DNA of 64,000 bases from Mannheimia bovis (GCF_014541205.1 NZ_CP061280.1:248001-312000); one strand, 5' to 3'; positions 9,841 through 24,500 are shown, counted from the stretch's first letter. Numbers and translations: made by a program. The notes: a model not told the origin generated them from the letters alone.

Positions 9841-10650
9841 TTATACATTTTCTAATGTTGCATTCGTTTTTGCTCTTACTGCAAAACTCAACACAAAGCC
9901 GATAAGCAATCCACTTAATGCACCAATCATTAACCAAAATAGGCGATCCGGCGATTCTGCTTTTAGTGGAACAGATGGCGATTTCACCAAACGATAAGCT
10001 TTTAATTGGTTATCTAATGGCTGAACCGAACGCATCATTTGCAATTTTGCCGCCCAGTCTTGATTACCTTTTGCTCCAACATTTAACTCTGATGCCGTTT
10101 TAATTTGTTGGAATAACACCTTCCATTTCGCAATTAAATCGGCGTTTAACCTCTCACGAGCTTGAGTATTTACCAGTGGAATAAAATCCGTTAATAATTT
10201 TTGAGCATCTTCTGCATTTTCTAACGTTAAACTCAAATTATCGGCAGAAGTGGCTACATCTTTTTGGAAACTAAACTGCTCCACTAATTCAGCTGCAACA
10301 ATCGCTGTCGATTTTTTCTCAACTTGTGCCTTTAACTTCACAACTTCACTTTCTACTAAATAGGCTTGGAGTAAATCTGCTGAGGTTAAATTACGTTTAA
10401 ATTCTTCATAAACTTGTTCAACCGCTTCTTTTTGTACAGTTTGATTGCTAAGCTCAGGCGTACTACTACTCAAAAAATGATAGGTAGAGAGTAACGAATA
10501 GTAGTTACCTAAATCAGGTACATTCGGTTGTTCAAATTGTGCGGTTACTTTCCATTTTTCCGGCTGCGAATAACTTAAGCCATAACCCAATCCTACTCCA
10601 ATAGCAGTAAATAAAATAAGCACTAAAAAACGATAAAATAGCGTTTTCAC
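9841..10650 (-). CDS. wzzE: Polysaccharide chain-length modulator WzzE-like
   Basis: This 269-residue protein has the Wzz layout: an N-terminal membrane helix (about 7-27), a periplasmic helical domain, and a C-terminal helix (about 235-257) preceded by a proline-rich stretch SPSVPLKAESPDR. It would set the modal chain length of common antigen by acting on the Wzy polymerase. It lies 11 bases after wecA, the same relative order as in E. coli (wecA-wzzE). Wzz proteins are divergent, so the assignment to WzzE rather than another Wzz relies on the neighbours. Confidence 0.85.
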   Translation of the reverse strand: MKTLFYRFLVLILFTAIGVGLGYGLSYSQPEKWKVTAQFEQPNVPDLGNYYSLLSTYHFLSSSTPELSNQTVQKEAVEQVYEEFKRNLTSADLLQAYLVESEVVKLKAQVEKKSTAIVAAELVEQFSFQKDVATSADNLSLTLENAEDAQKLLTDFIPLVNTQARERLNADLIAKWKVLFQQIKTASELNVGAKGNQDWAAKLQMMRSVQPLDNQLKAYRLVKSPSVPLKAESPDRLFWLMIGALSGLLIGFVLSFAVRAKTNATLENV

Positions 10651-10661
10651 AAAAATTTCCT

Positions 10662-11726
10662 TTAAACTTGTTTAGTACGTTTTGCACGGCGTTTTAAACG
10701 ACGAATAAAACGCGTTATACGCCACGCTCGGGTAATCGAATAGGCGTACAAAAAGAATACACCGATAAACATCAACATCATTACCCACTGGTTCCAGTAA
10801 TATACTTCGCCCAAAATGCCAATAGTGGCACAAAATCCTGCCCAAAGTGTAATCACTAACAGAGCTTGGCGAGAGGTTAGCCCTGCTCGCATCATTAAAT
10901 GGTGCAAGTGCAAGCGGTCAGGTTTGAACGGACTTTTACCTTTTTTCAAACGACGGATAATGACCGCCACCATATCAATGAGAGGAACTGCAATCAGCCA
11001 TAACCCGGTAATTGGGCTGATTGGCGAGCCTTGTCCTTGCGTACTTAACAGTAAAACCCAAATAATGGTAAAGCCAATCAGCATACTACCTGAGTCGCCC
11101 ATAAATACTTTCCATTTTGCTCCGAATACACTCAAGTTGAACATTGCATACGGCAGTAATACAAAAATGAGAGCAAAACACCAATAGCCTAAAGTTGGCT
11201 CATCTTTAATAAACATCAATGTACCAAGCCCGGCGAAGCTCACACTTGATAGCCCAGCTAACAAGCCATCAATACCATCAACCATATTGAAGGCATTAAT
11301 CACACCAATGGTAATGAACACTGTAAATACAATTCCCAACCAACCCAACTCAATACTAAATGGGGCGATTATCTGCCCTAAACTGCTAAGCGATAAGCCA
11401 CTGTAAATCATCGCTCCTGCTAATGCGGCTTGAATGCCCGCACGCAATAGTGGACTAATGTCAAAGCGGTCATCTAATACACCGATAATCAGCAAAATAG
11501 TAACGGCACTAAGGTAAAGCTCCGGCAGCCGCATATCTTGCCACTGCATAAAATAAAAAGTGAGATTACCAATAAATAATGCAATACCGCCAATTAACGG
11601 GATTAAACCTTGATGGCGTTTACGAAAGTTTGGTTTATCGACTAAACCCACAAATTCCGCCACAGGTCGCATCACAATTAAGGCGAGAAATGAAACAATA
11701 AATACGGTTAGAAAAGTAAGCCACAT
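10662..11726 (-). CDS. wecA: Undecaprenyl-phosphate GlcNAc-1-phosphate transferase WecA
   Basis: The 354-residue polytopic membrane protein shows the MraY/WecA family signatures: GLVDKPNFRKRHQG, GVLDDRFDISPLLR, NAFNMVDGIDGL, MGDSGSM and the cytoplasmic HLHHLMMR-type loop (DRLHLHHLMMRAG). WecA transfers GlcNAc-1-P to undecaprenyl phosphate, starting common antigen and some O-antigens. It is the first gene of the minus-strand cluster and is divergent from hemL. Confidence 0.95.
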   Translation of the reverse strand: MWLTFLTVFIVSFLALIVMRPVAEFVGLVDKPNFRKRHQGLIPLIGGIALFIGNLTFYFMQWQDMRLPELYLSAVTILLIIGVLDDRFDISPLLRAGIQAALAGAMIYSGLSLSSLGQIIAPFSIELGWLGIVFTVFITIGVINAFNMVDGIDGLLAGLSSVSFAGLGTLMFIKDEPTLGYWCFALIFVLLPYAMFNLSVFGAKWKVFMGDSGSMLIGFTIIWVLLLSTQGQGSPISPITGLWLIAVPLIDMVAVIIRRLKKGKSPFKPDRLHLHHLMMRAGLTSRQALLVITLWAGFCATIGILGEVYYWNQWVMMLMFIGVFFLYAYSITRAWRITRFIRRLKRRAKRTKQV

Positions 11727-11868
11727 AGTGGGATTACCTCAAAAAATGTGCAATAAAAATAGGTACTCAGAATAGCACAAGGCAACAAAACCGTAAAATT
11801 TTTTAGCGAAAATAGAGGCTTTTCAGTACAATAGAACACAAATTTGTTTTAAGTAAAAAGGAATTATT

Positions 11869-13149
11869 ATGTCAATGTCAGAAAAATTGTTTGAACAAGC
11901 CCAGAAAGTGATTCCAGGCGGGGTAAACTCTCCTGTTCGTGCCTTTAAAGGCGTGGGAGGCACGCCAGTATTTATTGAAAAAGCACAAGGGGCTTATATT
12001 ACCGATAGCGACGGCAAACAGTATATCGACTATGTAGGCTCTTGGGGTCCGATGGTATTAGGGCATAATCACCCATCTATTATTGATGCCGTATTAAAAG
12101 CCGTGCCGAACGGATTAAGTTTCGGAGCTCCAACTGCTGCTGAAATCACTCTTGCCGAATTAGTCTGCAAATTAATCCCTTCTATTGAAATGGTAAGAAT
12201 GGTAAGTAGTGGCACAGAGGCAACAATGTCTGCTATTCGCTTGGCTCGTGGCTATACAGGACGAGATAAAATCATCAAATTTGAAGGCTGCTATCACGGG
12301 CACTCCGATTCGCTATTAGTAAAAGCAGGTTCTGGGGCTTTAACGCTCGGTCAGCCAAGCGGCCCGGGTGTGCCTGCCGATTTCGCTAAGCACACACTTA
12401 CTTGCACTTACAACGATTTAGATTCCGTAAAAGCGGCGTTTGAACAATATCCAAATGATATTGCTTGTTTAATTGTTGAACCTGTTGCAGGCAATATGAA
12501 CTGTATTCCGCCACAAGAAGACTTTTTACAAGGCTTACGTGAGCTTTGCACACAATATGGTGCAGTATTTATTATTGATGAAGTGATGACAGGTTTCCGT
12601 GTCGCACTTGGTGGTGCTCAATCTTACTATGGCGTTACGCCTGATTTAACCACGCTCGGCAAAATTATCGGCGGCGGTATGCCAGTGGGTGCATTCGGCG
12701 GTAAAAAAGAGATTATGGAATACATCGCCCCAACAGGCCCTGTTTACCAAGCTGGCACACTTTCAGGCAACCCGATTGCAATGGCAGCAGGCTTGGCTTG
12801 TTTAACCGAATTATCAAAATCAGGTAACGAAGAACAATTAGCAACCAAAACCCAAATCCTTGCCGAAGGATTTAAAGCCTTAGCAGACAAGCATAATATT
12901 CCACTCACTGTCCAATATGTTGGTGGAATGTTCGGTTTATTCTTCACTGAACAAAAATCGGTAACCAACTTCCAAGAAGTGATGAAATGCGATGCAGCCA
13001 AATTCAACCGTTTCTTCCACTTAATGCTAGAGCAAGGTGTTTATTTAGCCCCATCAGCATTTGAGGCAGGTTTTATGTCTTTAGCTCACACAGATGAGGA
13101 TATTGCTCGCACGTTAGAGGCTGCAGATAAGGCGTTTGGGGAGCTGTAA
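11869..13149 (+). CDS. hemL: Glutamate-1-semialdehyde 2,1-aminomutase HemL
   Basis: A class III PLP aminotransferase of 426 residues. [11 protein letters not shown] and [17 protein letters not shown] (PLP lysine) are diagnostic, and [11 protein letters not shown] is the typical HemL N-terminus. It converts glutamate-1-semialdehyde to 5-aminolevulinate for haem. The start has AAAAAGGAATTATT before the ATG. It appears monocistronic, transcribed away from wecA and converging with rpoC. Confidence 0.97.
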   Translation: MSMSEKLFEQAQKVIPGGVNSPVRAFKGVGGTPVFIEKAQGAYITDSDGKQYIDYVGSWGPMVLGHNHPSIIDAVLKAVPNGLSFGAPTAAEITLAELVCKLIPSIEMVRMVSSGTEATMSAIRLARGYTGRDKIIKFEGCYHGHSDSLLVKAGSGALTLGQPSGPGVPADFAKHTLTCTYNDLDSVKAAFEQYPNDIACLIVEPVAGNMNCIPPQEDFLQGLRELCTQYGAVFIIDEVMTGFRVALGGAQSYYGVTPDLTTLGKIIGGGMPVGAFGGKKEIMEYIAPTGPVYQAGTLSGNPIAMAAGLACLTELSKSGNEEQLATKTQILAEGFKALADKHNIPLTVQYVGGMFGLFFTEQKSVTNFQEVMKCDAAKFNRFFHLMLEQGVYLAPSAFEAGFMSLAHTDEDIARTLEAADKAFGEL

Positions 13150-13300
13150 TTACCCCTTACAAGCGGTTGGATTGGAAAAGAAATTTGCAAATTTCTGAAA
13201 TAGTTTTCCACACTTGTAGCTAAAAGAATCTCTTTTATATATTGAATATATAAACTACTATCATAGTTAGTCTATCTATTAAAAGAATTATAAATATAAA

Positions 13301-13325
13301 AACCCTCAGATTCAGTCTGAGGGTT
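13301..13325. terminator. Bidirectional terminator between hemL and rpoC
   Basis: Ten-pair stem AACCCTCAGA / TCTGAGGGTT with a five-base loop. Plus-strand T-rich tail and minus-strand TTTTTATATTT tail let it end both hemL and the rpoBC transcript. Confidence 0.85.
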
Positions 13326-13355
13326 TCTTTATTTAATAGCCTAGATTACAAACTA

Positions 13356-17639
<4,284 letters not shown>

Positions 17640-17704
17640 TTTTTTGCCCCTAGGGTAGGTTTTTAAGTTCGCCCCGCAATTAGCCGAGCGAGTAAATTTT
17701 GTCT

Positions 17705-17751
17705 ACAAGCGGTTAGATTTTGCAAAATTTTTACGAAATTTGACCGCTTGT
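17705..17751. repeat. Inverted pair of DNA uptake sequences between rpoB and rpoC
   Basis: ACAAGCGGT at 17705-17713 and ACCGCTTGT at 17743-17751 face each other, and the flanking CTAC/GTAG and AGATTT/AAATTT bases extend the potential stem. Uptake sequences of this type promote DNA import in Actinobacillus and Mannheimia. In an rpoB-rpoC gap the stem could also modulate processing or partial termination. Confidence 0.8.
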
Positions 17752-17820
17752 TGTAGTTTATTCTCCGATCTGCTCCCCTCTTTTCTAAAGAGAAGAGTTT
17801 GATCAAGGGAAAATCAACTA

Positions 17821-20800
17821 TTACGCTTCGTCTAACTCCATATCGATCGCTAATGCACGGATCTCTTTGGTGATTACATTAAATGACTCTGGGATACCCG
17901 GCTCCATATAATGTGTGCCGTCTACGATATTTTTGTACATCTTCGTACGACCGTTCACGTCATCTGATTTCACTGTGAGCATTTCTTGTAAGGTGTAAGC
18001 AGCACCGTATGCTTCTAATGCCCAAACCTCCATCTCACCGAAACGCTGACCACCGAACTGTGCTTTACCACCCAACGGTTGTTGAGTAACAAGGCTATAA
18101 GAACCGGTTGAACGTGCGTGCATTTTATCATCAACCAAGTGGTTCAATTTGAGCATATACATATAACCTACGGTTACAGGACGCTCAAATTTCTCACCTG
18201 TGCGACCATCGTAAAGGGTAATCTGACCTGAAGTCGGTAAGCCACCTAATTCTAATAAGCCTTTGATCTCCGTTTCGTGAGCACCATCGAATACAGGTGT
18301 TGCAAGCGGTAAACCTTTACGTAAGTTTTGTGCTAAACGCATTACTTCTTCATCTGTGAAGGTACTTAAATCAACCACTTGTGAACCGTGTCCTAAGTCA
18401 TACGCTTTTTGGATATATTCACGTAATTTAGCAATTTCTTGCTGTTGTTTGATCATCTTATCGATTTGATCACCGATACCACGAGCCGCTAAACCTAAGT
18501 GGGTTTCTAAGATCTGACCAATGTTCATACGAGATGGTACGCCCAGCGGGTTCAATACGATTTCTACCGGCTGACCGTTTTCATCGTATGGCATATCTTC
18601 AACAGGGTTGATTTTTGAGATAACACCTTTGTTACCGTGACGACCAGCCATCTTATCACCCGGTTGGATTTGGCGTTTAACCGCAAGGTAAACTTTAACT
18701 ACTTTTAACACGCCCGGTGCTAAATCATCGCCTTGAATGATTTTATTACGTTTGATTTCAAGTTTACGTTCAAACTCTTTGCGTAACTCTTCGTGTTGCT
18801 CCGCTAACTGCTCTAATTGATTTTGTTTCGCTTCGTCATCTAAAGTTTGTTCTAACCATTTCTCACGAGCAACGCCATCTAGTGCAGACTCTTTCACGCC
18901 GCCTTCGATTAACAAGTTACGAACACGAGTGAATAAACCGGCTTCTAAGATTTCTAACTCTTCAGATAAATCTTTCTTCGCTTCACGAAGTTGAAGTTCT
19001 TCAATTTCTTTCGCACGCTTGTCTTTCTCTACGCCATCACGGGTAAATACTTGAACATCGATAACCGTACCTGAAGTACCGTTTGGTACACGAAGTGAAG
19101 AATCTTTAACGTCTGATGCTTTTTCACCGAAGATCGCACGTAATAGTTTCTCTTCCGGTGTTAATTGGGTTTCACCTTTAGGGGTTACTTTACCGACTAA
19201 GATGTCGCCACCTTTCACTTCCGCACCGATGTAAACAATACCCGATTCATCTAATTTGCTTAATGCAGATTCACCCACGTTTGGAATATCCGCTGTGATC
19301 TCTTCTGCACCTAATTTGGTGTCACGAGCCACACAAGATAATTCTTGAATGTGGATTGTCGTGAAGCGATCTTCTTGAACCACACGCTCAGACACTAACA
19401 TTGAGTCTTCGAAGTTATAACCGTTCCAAGGCATAAATGCCACACGGATATTTTGACCTAACGCTAATTCACCTAAGTCTGTTGAAGGACCGTCTGCTAA
19501 GATCTCACCACGTGCTACCGGCTCGCCTAAGTTCACACAAGGTACTTGGTTGATACAGGTGTTTTGGTTTGAACGGGTGTATTTAATTAAGTTATAGATG
19601 TCGATACCTGCTTCGCCTGGGATCGTTTCATCTTCATTAACTTTCACTACGATACGAGAAGCATCAACATATTGGACCGTACCACCACGTTTCGCCACAA
19701 TCGCAACCCCTGAGTCAAGAGCGATTGGTTTTTCCATACCGGTACCGACTAACGGTTTGTCCGCACGCAATGTTGGAACTGCCTGACGTTGCATGTTCGC
19801 ACCCATTAACGCACGGTTCGCATCGTCGTGCTCAAGGAACGGAATCAACGCTGCCGCAACCGAAACCACTTGTTGGGTTGAGATGTCCATATACTGAACT
19901 TCTTCCGGTTTGAATAAACCAGACTCACCTTGCTGACGGCAAGTGACATAAGTATCAGTAAAGCGGAAATTCTCATCTAAGTTTGAGTTCGCCTGAGCAA
20001 TAATATTGTTGCTCTCTTCAATCGCTGATAAGTACTCGATCTCTTCAGTAACTTGACCATCAACCACTTTACGGAATGGAGTTTCTAAGAAACCGTAGTT
20101 GTTAGTACGAGCATAAACAGAAAGCGAGTTGATCAAACCGATGTTTGGACCCTCTGGGGTTTCGATTGGGCATAAACGACCGTAGTGAGTTGGGTGAACA
20201 TCTCGAACCTCAAAACCTGCACGCTCACGAGTTAAACCACCCGGACCTAATGCAGAAATACGGCGTTTGTGCGTAACCTCTGAAAGCGGGTTATTTTGGT
20301 CCATAAATTGCGAAAGTTGTGAAGAGCCGAAGAACTCTTTCACTGCCGCAGAAATCGGTTTTGCATTGATTAAATCTTGTGGGGTTACGCCATCTAAATC
20401 ACCTAAAGATAAACGCTCACGTACTGCACGCTCAACACGCACTAAACCAATACGGAATTGGTTTTCTGCCATTTCGCCGACCGAACGGATACGACGGTTA
20501 CCTAAGTGGTCGATATCGTCCACTTCGCCACGACCGTTACGGATCTCGATTAATTTTTTCATTACACCGATGATGTCATCGTTGCTTAAGATACCGCTAC
20601 CCACGCCTTCAGGAATATCTAAAGAGCGGTTGAACTTCATACGACCTACCGCAGATAAGTCATAACGTTCTGCTGAGAAGAACATATTATCGAATAATGC
20701 TTCTGCCGCTTCTTTCGTTGGTGGTTCACCCGGACGCATCATACGGTAGATTTCCACTAACGCACTTAAACGGTCGTAAGTTGGATCCACTCGTAAGGTT

Positions 20801-21846
20801 TCAGAAATGTATGAACCGTGGTCTAAATCGTTGGTAAATAATACGTCAATCTCTTTATAGCCGGCCGCTGATAAGTTTGCCAACATTTCCATTGAGATTT
20901 CCATATTCGCAGGGCAAATCACTTCGCCTGACGATAAATCAACGTAATCTTGAGCAGCAACTTTACCGACGATATACTCAACCGGCACTTCAATTTGGGT
21001 AACGTTATCTTTTTCTAATGCACGGATGTGACGAGCGGTAATACGACGTCCCACTTCCACATATACTTTGCCGTTTGCTGAAATATCGAATGTTGCCGTT
21101 TCGCCTCTTAAACGCTCAGGCACTAACGTCATTAATAATTTGTTATCAACAATTTCAAACGTAATTTTTTCGAAGAATAAATTTAAGATTTCTTCAGTGC
21201 TGTAACCTAATGCACGCAAAATGATAGTTGCCGGTAATTTACGGCGGCGGTCAATACGAGCAAATAAGTTATCTTTCGGGTCGAACTCGAAATCTAACCA
21301 AGAACCACGGTAAGGAATAATGCGTGCGTTATAAAGCACTTTACCTGAAGAGTGGGTTTTACCTTTGTCAGAATCGAAGAACACGCCCGGGCTACGGTGT
21401 AATTGAGAAACGATAACACGCTCAGTCCCGTTGATAACGAAAGTACCGTTATCGGTCATTAATGGGATTTCGCCCATATACACGTTTTGCTCTTTAATAT
21501 CTTTCACCGTACCGGCAGCAGCCTCACGGTCATAAGATACTAAACGCAATTTTACGCGTAATGGTGCAGCATAGGTTGTGCCACGGATTTGACATTCACG
21601 AACATCAAACACCGGATCGCCTAATTCGTAAGAAACGTATTGCAATTCAGTTGCACCGTTGTTGCTCACAATCGGGAAAACTGAACGGAATGCCGCTTCT
21701 AAACCTTGTTGCCCTTCAGGATCTTTTTCAATAAATTTTTCAAAAGAATCAAGCTGAATTGTTAATAGATAAGGTACGTTCAGAACTTGTGGACGTTTGC
21801 CAAAGCTCTTACGGATACGCTTTTTCTCGGAATATGAATATGCCAT
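17821..21846 (-). CDS. rpoB: DNA-directed RNA polymerase beta subunit
   Basis: The 1341-residue product matches the family length and starts [18 protein letters not shown]. The rifampicin pocket reads [18 protein letters not shown] followed by ISALGPGGL, so the residues equivalent to E. coli D516, H526 and S531 are wild type. The catalytic-core segment [10 protein letters not shown] is present. In most Gammaproteobacteria rpoB follows rplL directly. Here about 2.8 kb of accessory genes intervene, and a good promoter sits about 270 bases upstream. Confidence 0.98.
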   Translation of the reverse strand: MAYSYSEKKRIRKSFGKRPQVLNVPYLLTIQLDSFEKFIEKDPEGQQGLEAAFRSVFPIVSNNGATELQYVSYELGDPVFDVRECQIRGTTYAAPLRVKLRLVSYDREAAAGTVKDIKEQNVYMGEIPLMTDNGTFVINGTERVIVSQLHRSPGVFFDSDKGKTHSSGKVLYNARIIPYRGSWLDFEFDPKDNLFARIDRRRKLPATIILRALGYSTEEILNLFFEKITFEIVDNKLLMTLVPERLRGETATFDISANGKVYVEVGRRITARHIRALEKDNVTQIEVPVEYIVGKVAAQDYVDLSSGEVICPANMEISMEMLANLSAAGYKEIDVLFTNDLDHGSYISETLRVDPTYDRLSALVEIYRMMRPGEPPTKEAAEALFDNMFFSAERYDLSAVGRMKFNRSLDIPEGVGSGILSNDDIIGVMKKLIEIRNGRGEVDDIDHLGNRRIRSVGEMAENQFRIGLVRVERAVRERLSLGDLDGVTPQDLINAKPISAAVKEFFGSSQLSQFMDQNNPLSEVTHKRRISALGPGGLTRERAGFEVRDVHPTHYGRLCPIETPEGPNIGLINSLSVYARTNNYGFLETPFRKVVDGQVTEEIEYLSAIEESNNIIAQANSNLDENFRFTDTYVTCRQQGESGLFKPEEVQYMDISTQQVVSVAAALIPFLEHDDANRALMGANMQRQAVPTLRADKPLVGTGMEKPIALDSGVAIVAKRGGTVQYVDASRIVVKVNEDETIPGEAGIDIYNLIKYTRSNQNTCINQVPCVNLGEPVARGEILADGPSTDLGELALGQNIRVAFMPWNGYNFEDSMLVSERVVQEDRFTTIHIQELSCVARDTKLGAEEITADIPNVGESALSKLDESGIVYIGAEVKGGDILVGKVTPKGETQLTPEEKLLRAIFGEKASDVKDSSLRVPNGTSGTVIDVQVFTRDGVEKDKRAKEIEELQLREAKKDLSEELEILEAGLFTRVRNLLIEGGVKESALDGVAREKWLEQTLDDEAKQNQLEQLAEQHEELRKEFERKLEIKRNKIIQGDDLAPGVLKVVKVYLAVKRQIQPGDKMAGRHGNKGVISKINPVEDMPYDENGQPVEIVLNPLGVPSRMNIGQILETHLGLAARGIGDQIDKMIKQQQEIAKLREYIQKAYDLGHGSQVVDLSTFTDEEVMRLAQNLRKGLPLATPVFDGAHETEIKGLLELGGLPTSGQITLYDGRTGEKFERPVTVGYMYMLKLNHLVDDKMHARSTGSYSLVTQQPLGGKAQFGGQRFGEMEVWALEAYGAAYTLQEMLTVKSDDVNGRTKMYKNIVDGTHYMEPGIPESFNVITKEIRALAIDMELDEA

Positions 21847-22114
21847 TTTTTAAGATAGCCTCTGATGTATATTTTGGTTGAGATTACACAATCCGACACG
21901 AAAGACTCGGTTGGAAGTGGCATTATAAAAAACTGTACGAGGTGTCATTTTCCAATCGCCAATCAAGCAGTCAAAAATCACTACTGCAAGCGGTCAAATT
22001 GGGCAGGAAATTTGCAAATTTTGTTGATTAAAATGACAAAACCAACACTTGCGTTCAAGCACAAAAGGCTGAGCGGTCAAGCCGTCAGCCAATTTTTACT
22101 AAAAATGGTTGTAA

Positions 22115-22143
22115 ATTATAGCGGATTTTACAAAATTTGACAA
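22115..22143 (-). promoter_or_regulatory. Sigma70 promoter for rpoBC
   Basis: On the minus strand TTGTCA and TATAAT are separated by exactly 17 bases. The predicted start lies roughly 260 bases upstream of rpoB, leaving a long leader that contains an uptake sequence. This would give rpoBC transcription independent of rplJL, whose transcript ends at a terminator. Confidence 0.65.
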
Positions 22144-22172
22144 CAATTTGACCGCTTGTTTTTATGGGAAAA

Positions 22173-22455
22173 TTATTGGATTTTCTCTTCGTCTTGGGCT
22201 AATTTACTACCAAAAAATAGGCTTGCAAAGCCGATAGCAAAGATAGAAATTAAGAAATAGTAACCCCCATTCAACATAATTAATGGTTGCTTCTAAACCT
22301 TGAATAGTCACTACATTTCCCAAAGTAAGAGCGTATCCACCACTAATACATAAAACAACAATCACTTTTCCGACTTGCACCGAGCGGATTTCAAAGTCAG
22401 GTATTTTACCTTGAGCTAAATACAATCCAAATCCAGCGATAATACATAATCCCAT
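22173..22455 (-). pseudogene. Small membrane protein with a frameshift in a G5 run
   Basis: The open frame from ATG 22455 gives 82 residues with two to three hydrophobic segments and ends at 22207. Just after ...NYVEWG the other frame continues with GYYFLISIFAIGFASLFF and then a charged tail GSKLAQDEEKIQ, stopping at 22173. With four instead of five G in the run near 22264-22268 the two parts join in frame into a more convincing membrane protein. The start overlaps the upstream stop (TAATG). Function is not recognised. The break could be a true mutation or a base-calling error. Confidence 0.6.
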
Positions 22456-22901
22456 TAGTCTTTACCAAGAGCTGTATCGCACATTTTAACGATCCAAGTT
22501 ACTTTAGAAAATTTTTGTCCCAACTTACCATCTACACAAGCCTGTGTTATCAACTTACTTCCTTCACGGGAAGAATTGTGTTTATACCCATCCAAATATA
22601 AGTTTCCTACAATAAACTTCCCTAAAGCATCATTTTTAACAATCGCTTTTTGAGCATGCGTATGTGCCTCATCAAATTTCTTTCCTTCATAAAACAGATA
22701 AGCCCAAAATCCTAGAACATTAGGCTGCTCTTTTTTTACTGCTGCAACTAAATCGTCAAACTTATAAGCCTTAGCTTCAATACCATCATAAATTTGATTA
22801 TATGTTACATTTTTAGGAATAGGCTTTGCATTCACAACAGTCGAAAGAGAAAAGGTCGCAACAGTAGTTAATAGAATAGATTTAAGAAATTGTTTGTACA
22901 T
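22455..22901 (-). CDS. Exported Sel1/TPR-like small protein
   Basis: The 148-residue product has a signal peptide (cleavage likely after VVNA, about residue 25). After it come helical repeats reminiscent of Sel1/TPR units (WAYLFYEGKKFDEA, and GNLYLDGYKHNSSREG). Two cysteines near the C-terminus (ITQACVDG, VKMCDTAL) could form a disulphide in the periplasm. It is followed in an overlapping manner by a small membrane protein, so the pair may act together at the envelope. The start has AAGGA seven bases upstream. No function can be named. Confidence 0.6.
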   Translation of the reverse strand: MYKQFLKSILLTTVATFSLSTVVNAKPIPKNVTYNQIYDGIEAKAYKFDDLVAAVKKEQPNVLGFWAYLFYEGKKFDEAHTHAQKAIVKNDALGKFIVGNLYLDGYKHNSSREGSKLITQACVDGKLGQKFSKVTWIVKMCDTALGKD

Positions 22902-22921
22902 AATAAATCCTTAGAAATGGT

Positions 22922-22976
22922 TTAATAGAGATGTTTTACTTCCTATGTCAATAGGAAGTAAAGGGAGTATACTCCC
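22922..22976 (-). promoter_or_regulatory. Promoter inside two adjacent perfect palindromes
   Basis: A 12-pair hairpin (TTTACTTCCTAT / ATAGGAAGTAAA, loop GTCA, 22935-22962) is directly followed by the palindrome GGGAGTATACTCCC (22963-22976). On the minus strand the hairpin centre contains a perfect TTGACA (22946-22951), with TATTAA 18 bases downstream and the Sel1-like gene start about 20 bases beyond. The layout looks like a promoter whose -35 element lies in an operator. Confidence 0.5.
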
Positions 22977-23114
22977 TTGAAAAATTGATTTTTATTTGTT
23001 CAATTTTCCTTAAAGTATTCTAGCGAGAAATTAGAAGAATGATATAAACGATAGGCTACATTTAGCATTCGTTAGTAAATTGATAGGTTTATCCCTAAAA
23101 ACAATACTAGGAGA

Positions 23115-23374
23115 ATGAAAAATGAAACGCTAACTATCCATCCAATTCGCCATACCTTCGCCAATAATCTTAGAAAAATCCGCCGATTAAAGGATATTTC
23201 TCAAGAGGCGTTAGCTTTTGATGCCGAACTAAGCCGAGCTTATATTAGTGATGTGGAAAGAGGGAAAAGAGCCATCTCAATCGATGCGATGGGAAAATAG
23301 CCGACGCCCTAAACGTCAGCCTAATAGACCTACTGAAAAGCGATTATTCAGTAGATGATTTGATTCAAAAATAA
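23115..23374 (+). pseudogene. XRE-family helix-turn-helix regulator, frameshifted
   Basis: The N-terminal part contains a Cro/CI-type helix-turn-helix (RKIRRLKDISQEALA ... LSRAYISDVERGKR). The frame stops at 23300 inside GGGAAAATAG. With one more A the reading continues KIADALNVSLIDLLKSDYSV and ends at 23374, giving an 85-86-residue regulator of normal size. Only the last helix is lost, so a shortened product might still bind DNA. An AGGAG lies very close to the ATG. It is divergent from the Sel1-like gene and converges with the fic remnant. Confidence 0.65.
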
Positions 23375-23464
23375 AAAAACAAGCGGTTGTTTTTCTTCAA
23401 CTTTTTGCAAAAGGATAATGGATAACTGTAGAGGCGAAATATCTTTCGCCCCGACGATATACTC

Positions 23465-24441
23465 TTAAGGATACGGTGTAAAGAGATTGTTATCACCTCT
23501 TAACAACTCCATTAATTTAGGATGAATAAATAATTTATCCCGACCAATTCTCTGCTGTAAATCTGGGGTAAAGCACCCTGAATATAATGCTGTGTATCTA
23601 TCGCTAATGCTTTTATCGATTCAATTTTCGCAACAGTCCACTTTGCCGTTTCTTCAATGCCTTTTAAAATATAAATAATCCAATCTTGCCAATTTTGCTG
23701 TGCGGTTACTTCCAATAATAAGCGATAATAATCCGCTTTATTTTCAATAATATAGCGGCTTAAATATAAAATCGGCAGATGAAGTAAACCTTTTTCAATC
23801 AGTAATAAGCTATTCAAAACACGCCCTGTCCTGCCATTACCGTCAATAAAGGGGTGAATCGCTTCAAATTGGTAATGAGCAACCGCAAGAATAATAAGCG
23901 GGTCTAAATCATCACTATAATGAATAAATTTTTCCCAGTTAGTTAATTTGTCTCGAATAATCTGCTCACCTTCAGGTGGGGTATAAATCACCTCACCATT
24001 AGCACCATTGCGTAAAGCCGTCCCGGTTACTTTGCGAATATCCATTTCCCGTCCTTTAATTTCGCTACAAACAAGAATAGCGGTTTGAGTACTGAACGGT
24101 CGATTTTTTAAACTTTCATAACCTAGAAATAATGCACTTCTATATTGCAGAGCCTCTTTAGTTGCAGAATCTTGCTCATCACTCTCTAATTGTAGTGACT
24201 GAAAAATTTTATCTGTGGTAGTAACAATATTTTCAATTTCACTACTTGCTCTCGCCTCCATAATCGGAAGCGTATTTATTAACATAGATTGATTGGGTAT
24301 AAGTTCGGCTGCTTGCTTTAATTCCGCCAATGCAGCTCTTGCTCTAATCGTTTGCTTTAAAATAGCTTTGGTTTCTAACTCTTCTTGTGGTGGCAATTCA
24401 GGTAAATTGTTGTAAGCTAGTTTAGGATTCCAAACATTCAT
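23465..24441 (-). pseudogene. Fic-domain protein with deleted C-terminal winged helix
   Basis: The protein begins [18 protein letters not shown], typical of Fic proteins with a C-terminal winged helix. It has a class II inhibitory motif (SSEIEN) and an intact Fic motif [12 protein letters not shown] (AMP transfer to target hydroxyls). After PQIYSRELV the frame runs into GINYLFILN and stops at 23512. The next frame shows [16 protein letters not shown] and stops at 23465, which is the expected C-terminal end of this family. Roughly 50-60 residues of the DNA-binding part between them are missing, joined at a shared TTGGTC. The catalytic domain may still be expressed. Confidence 0.7.
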
Positions 24442-24477
24442 CTTTAAAAATCTCAAAAATTTAAACATATTTTCAGT

Positions 24478-24500
24478 ATATGTTTATCCGATAAACATAT
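24478..24500. promoter_or_regulatory. Operator-like palindrome upstream of fic
   Basis: Arms ATATGTTTATC and GATAAACATAT flank a single C. Two further TAAACATAT copies occur at 24462-24470 (inside the fic start region) and 24532-24540. The spacing and position just upstream of fic suggest a repressor site, possibly for Fic's own winged helix or for the XRE protein. Confidence 0.55.

Noticed and set aside
20180-20330. Rifampicin resistance substitution in rpoB
   Set aside because: The pocket residues equivalent to D516, H526 and S531 are wild type.
21865-22140. 91-residue plus-strand frame in the rpoB leader
   Set aside because: It overlaps the minus-strand promoter and an uptake sequence, lacks a ribosome site and encodes no recognisable domain.
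22207-24468. Fic gene plus XRE gene as a toxin-antitoxin pair
   Set aside because: The Fic protein carries its own inhibitory motif (class II), the genes converge rather than form an operon, and both are damaged. A small separate antitoxin was not found.
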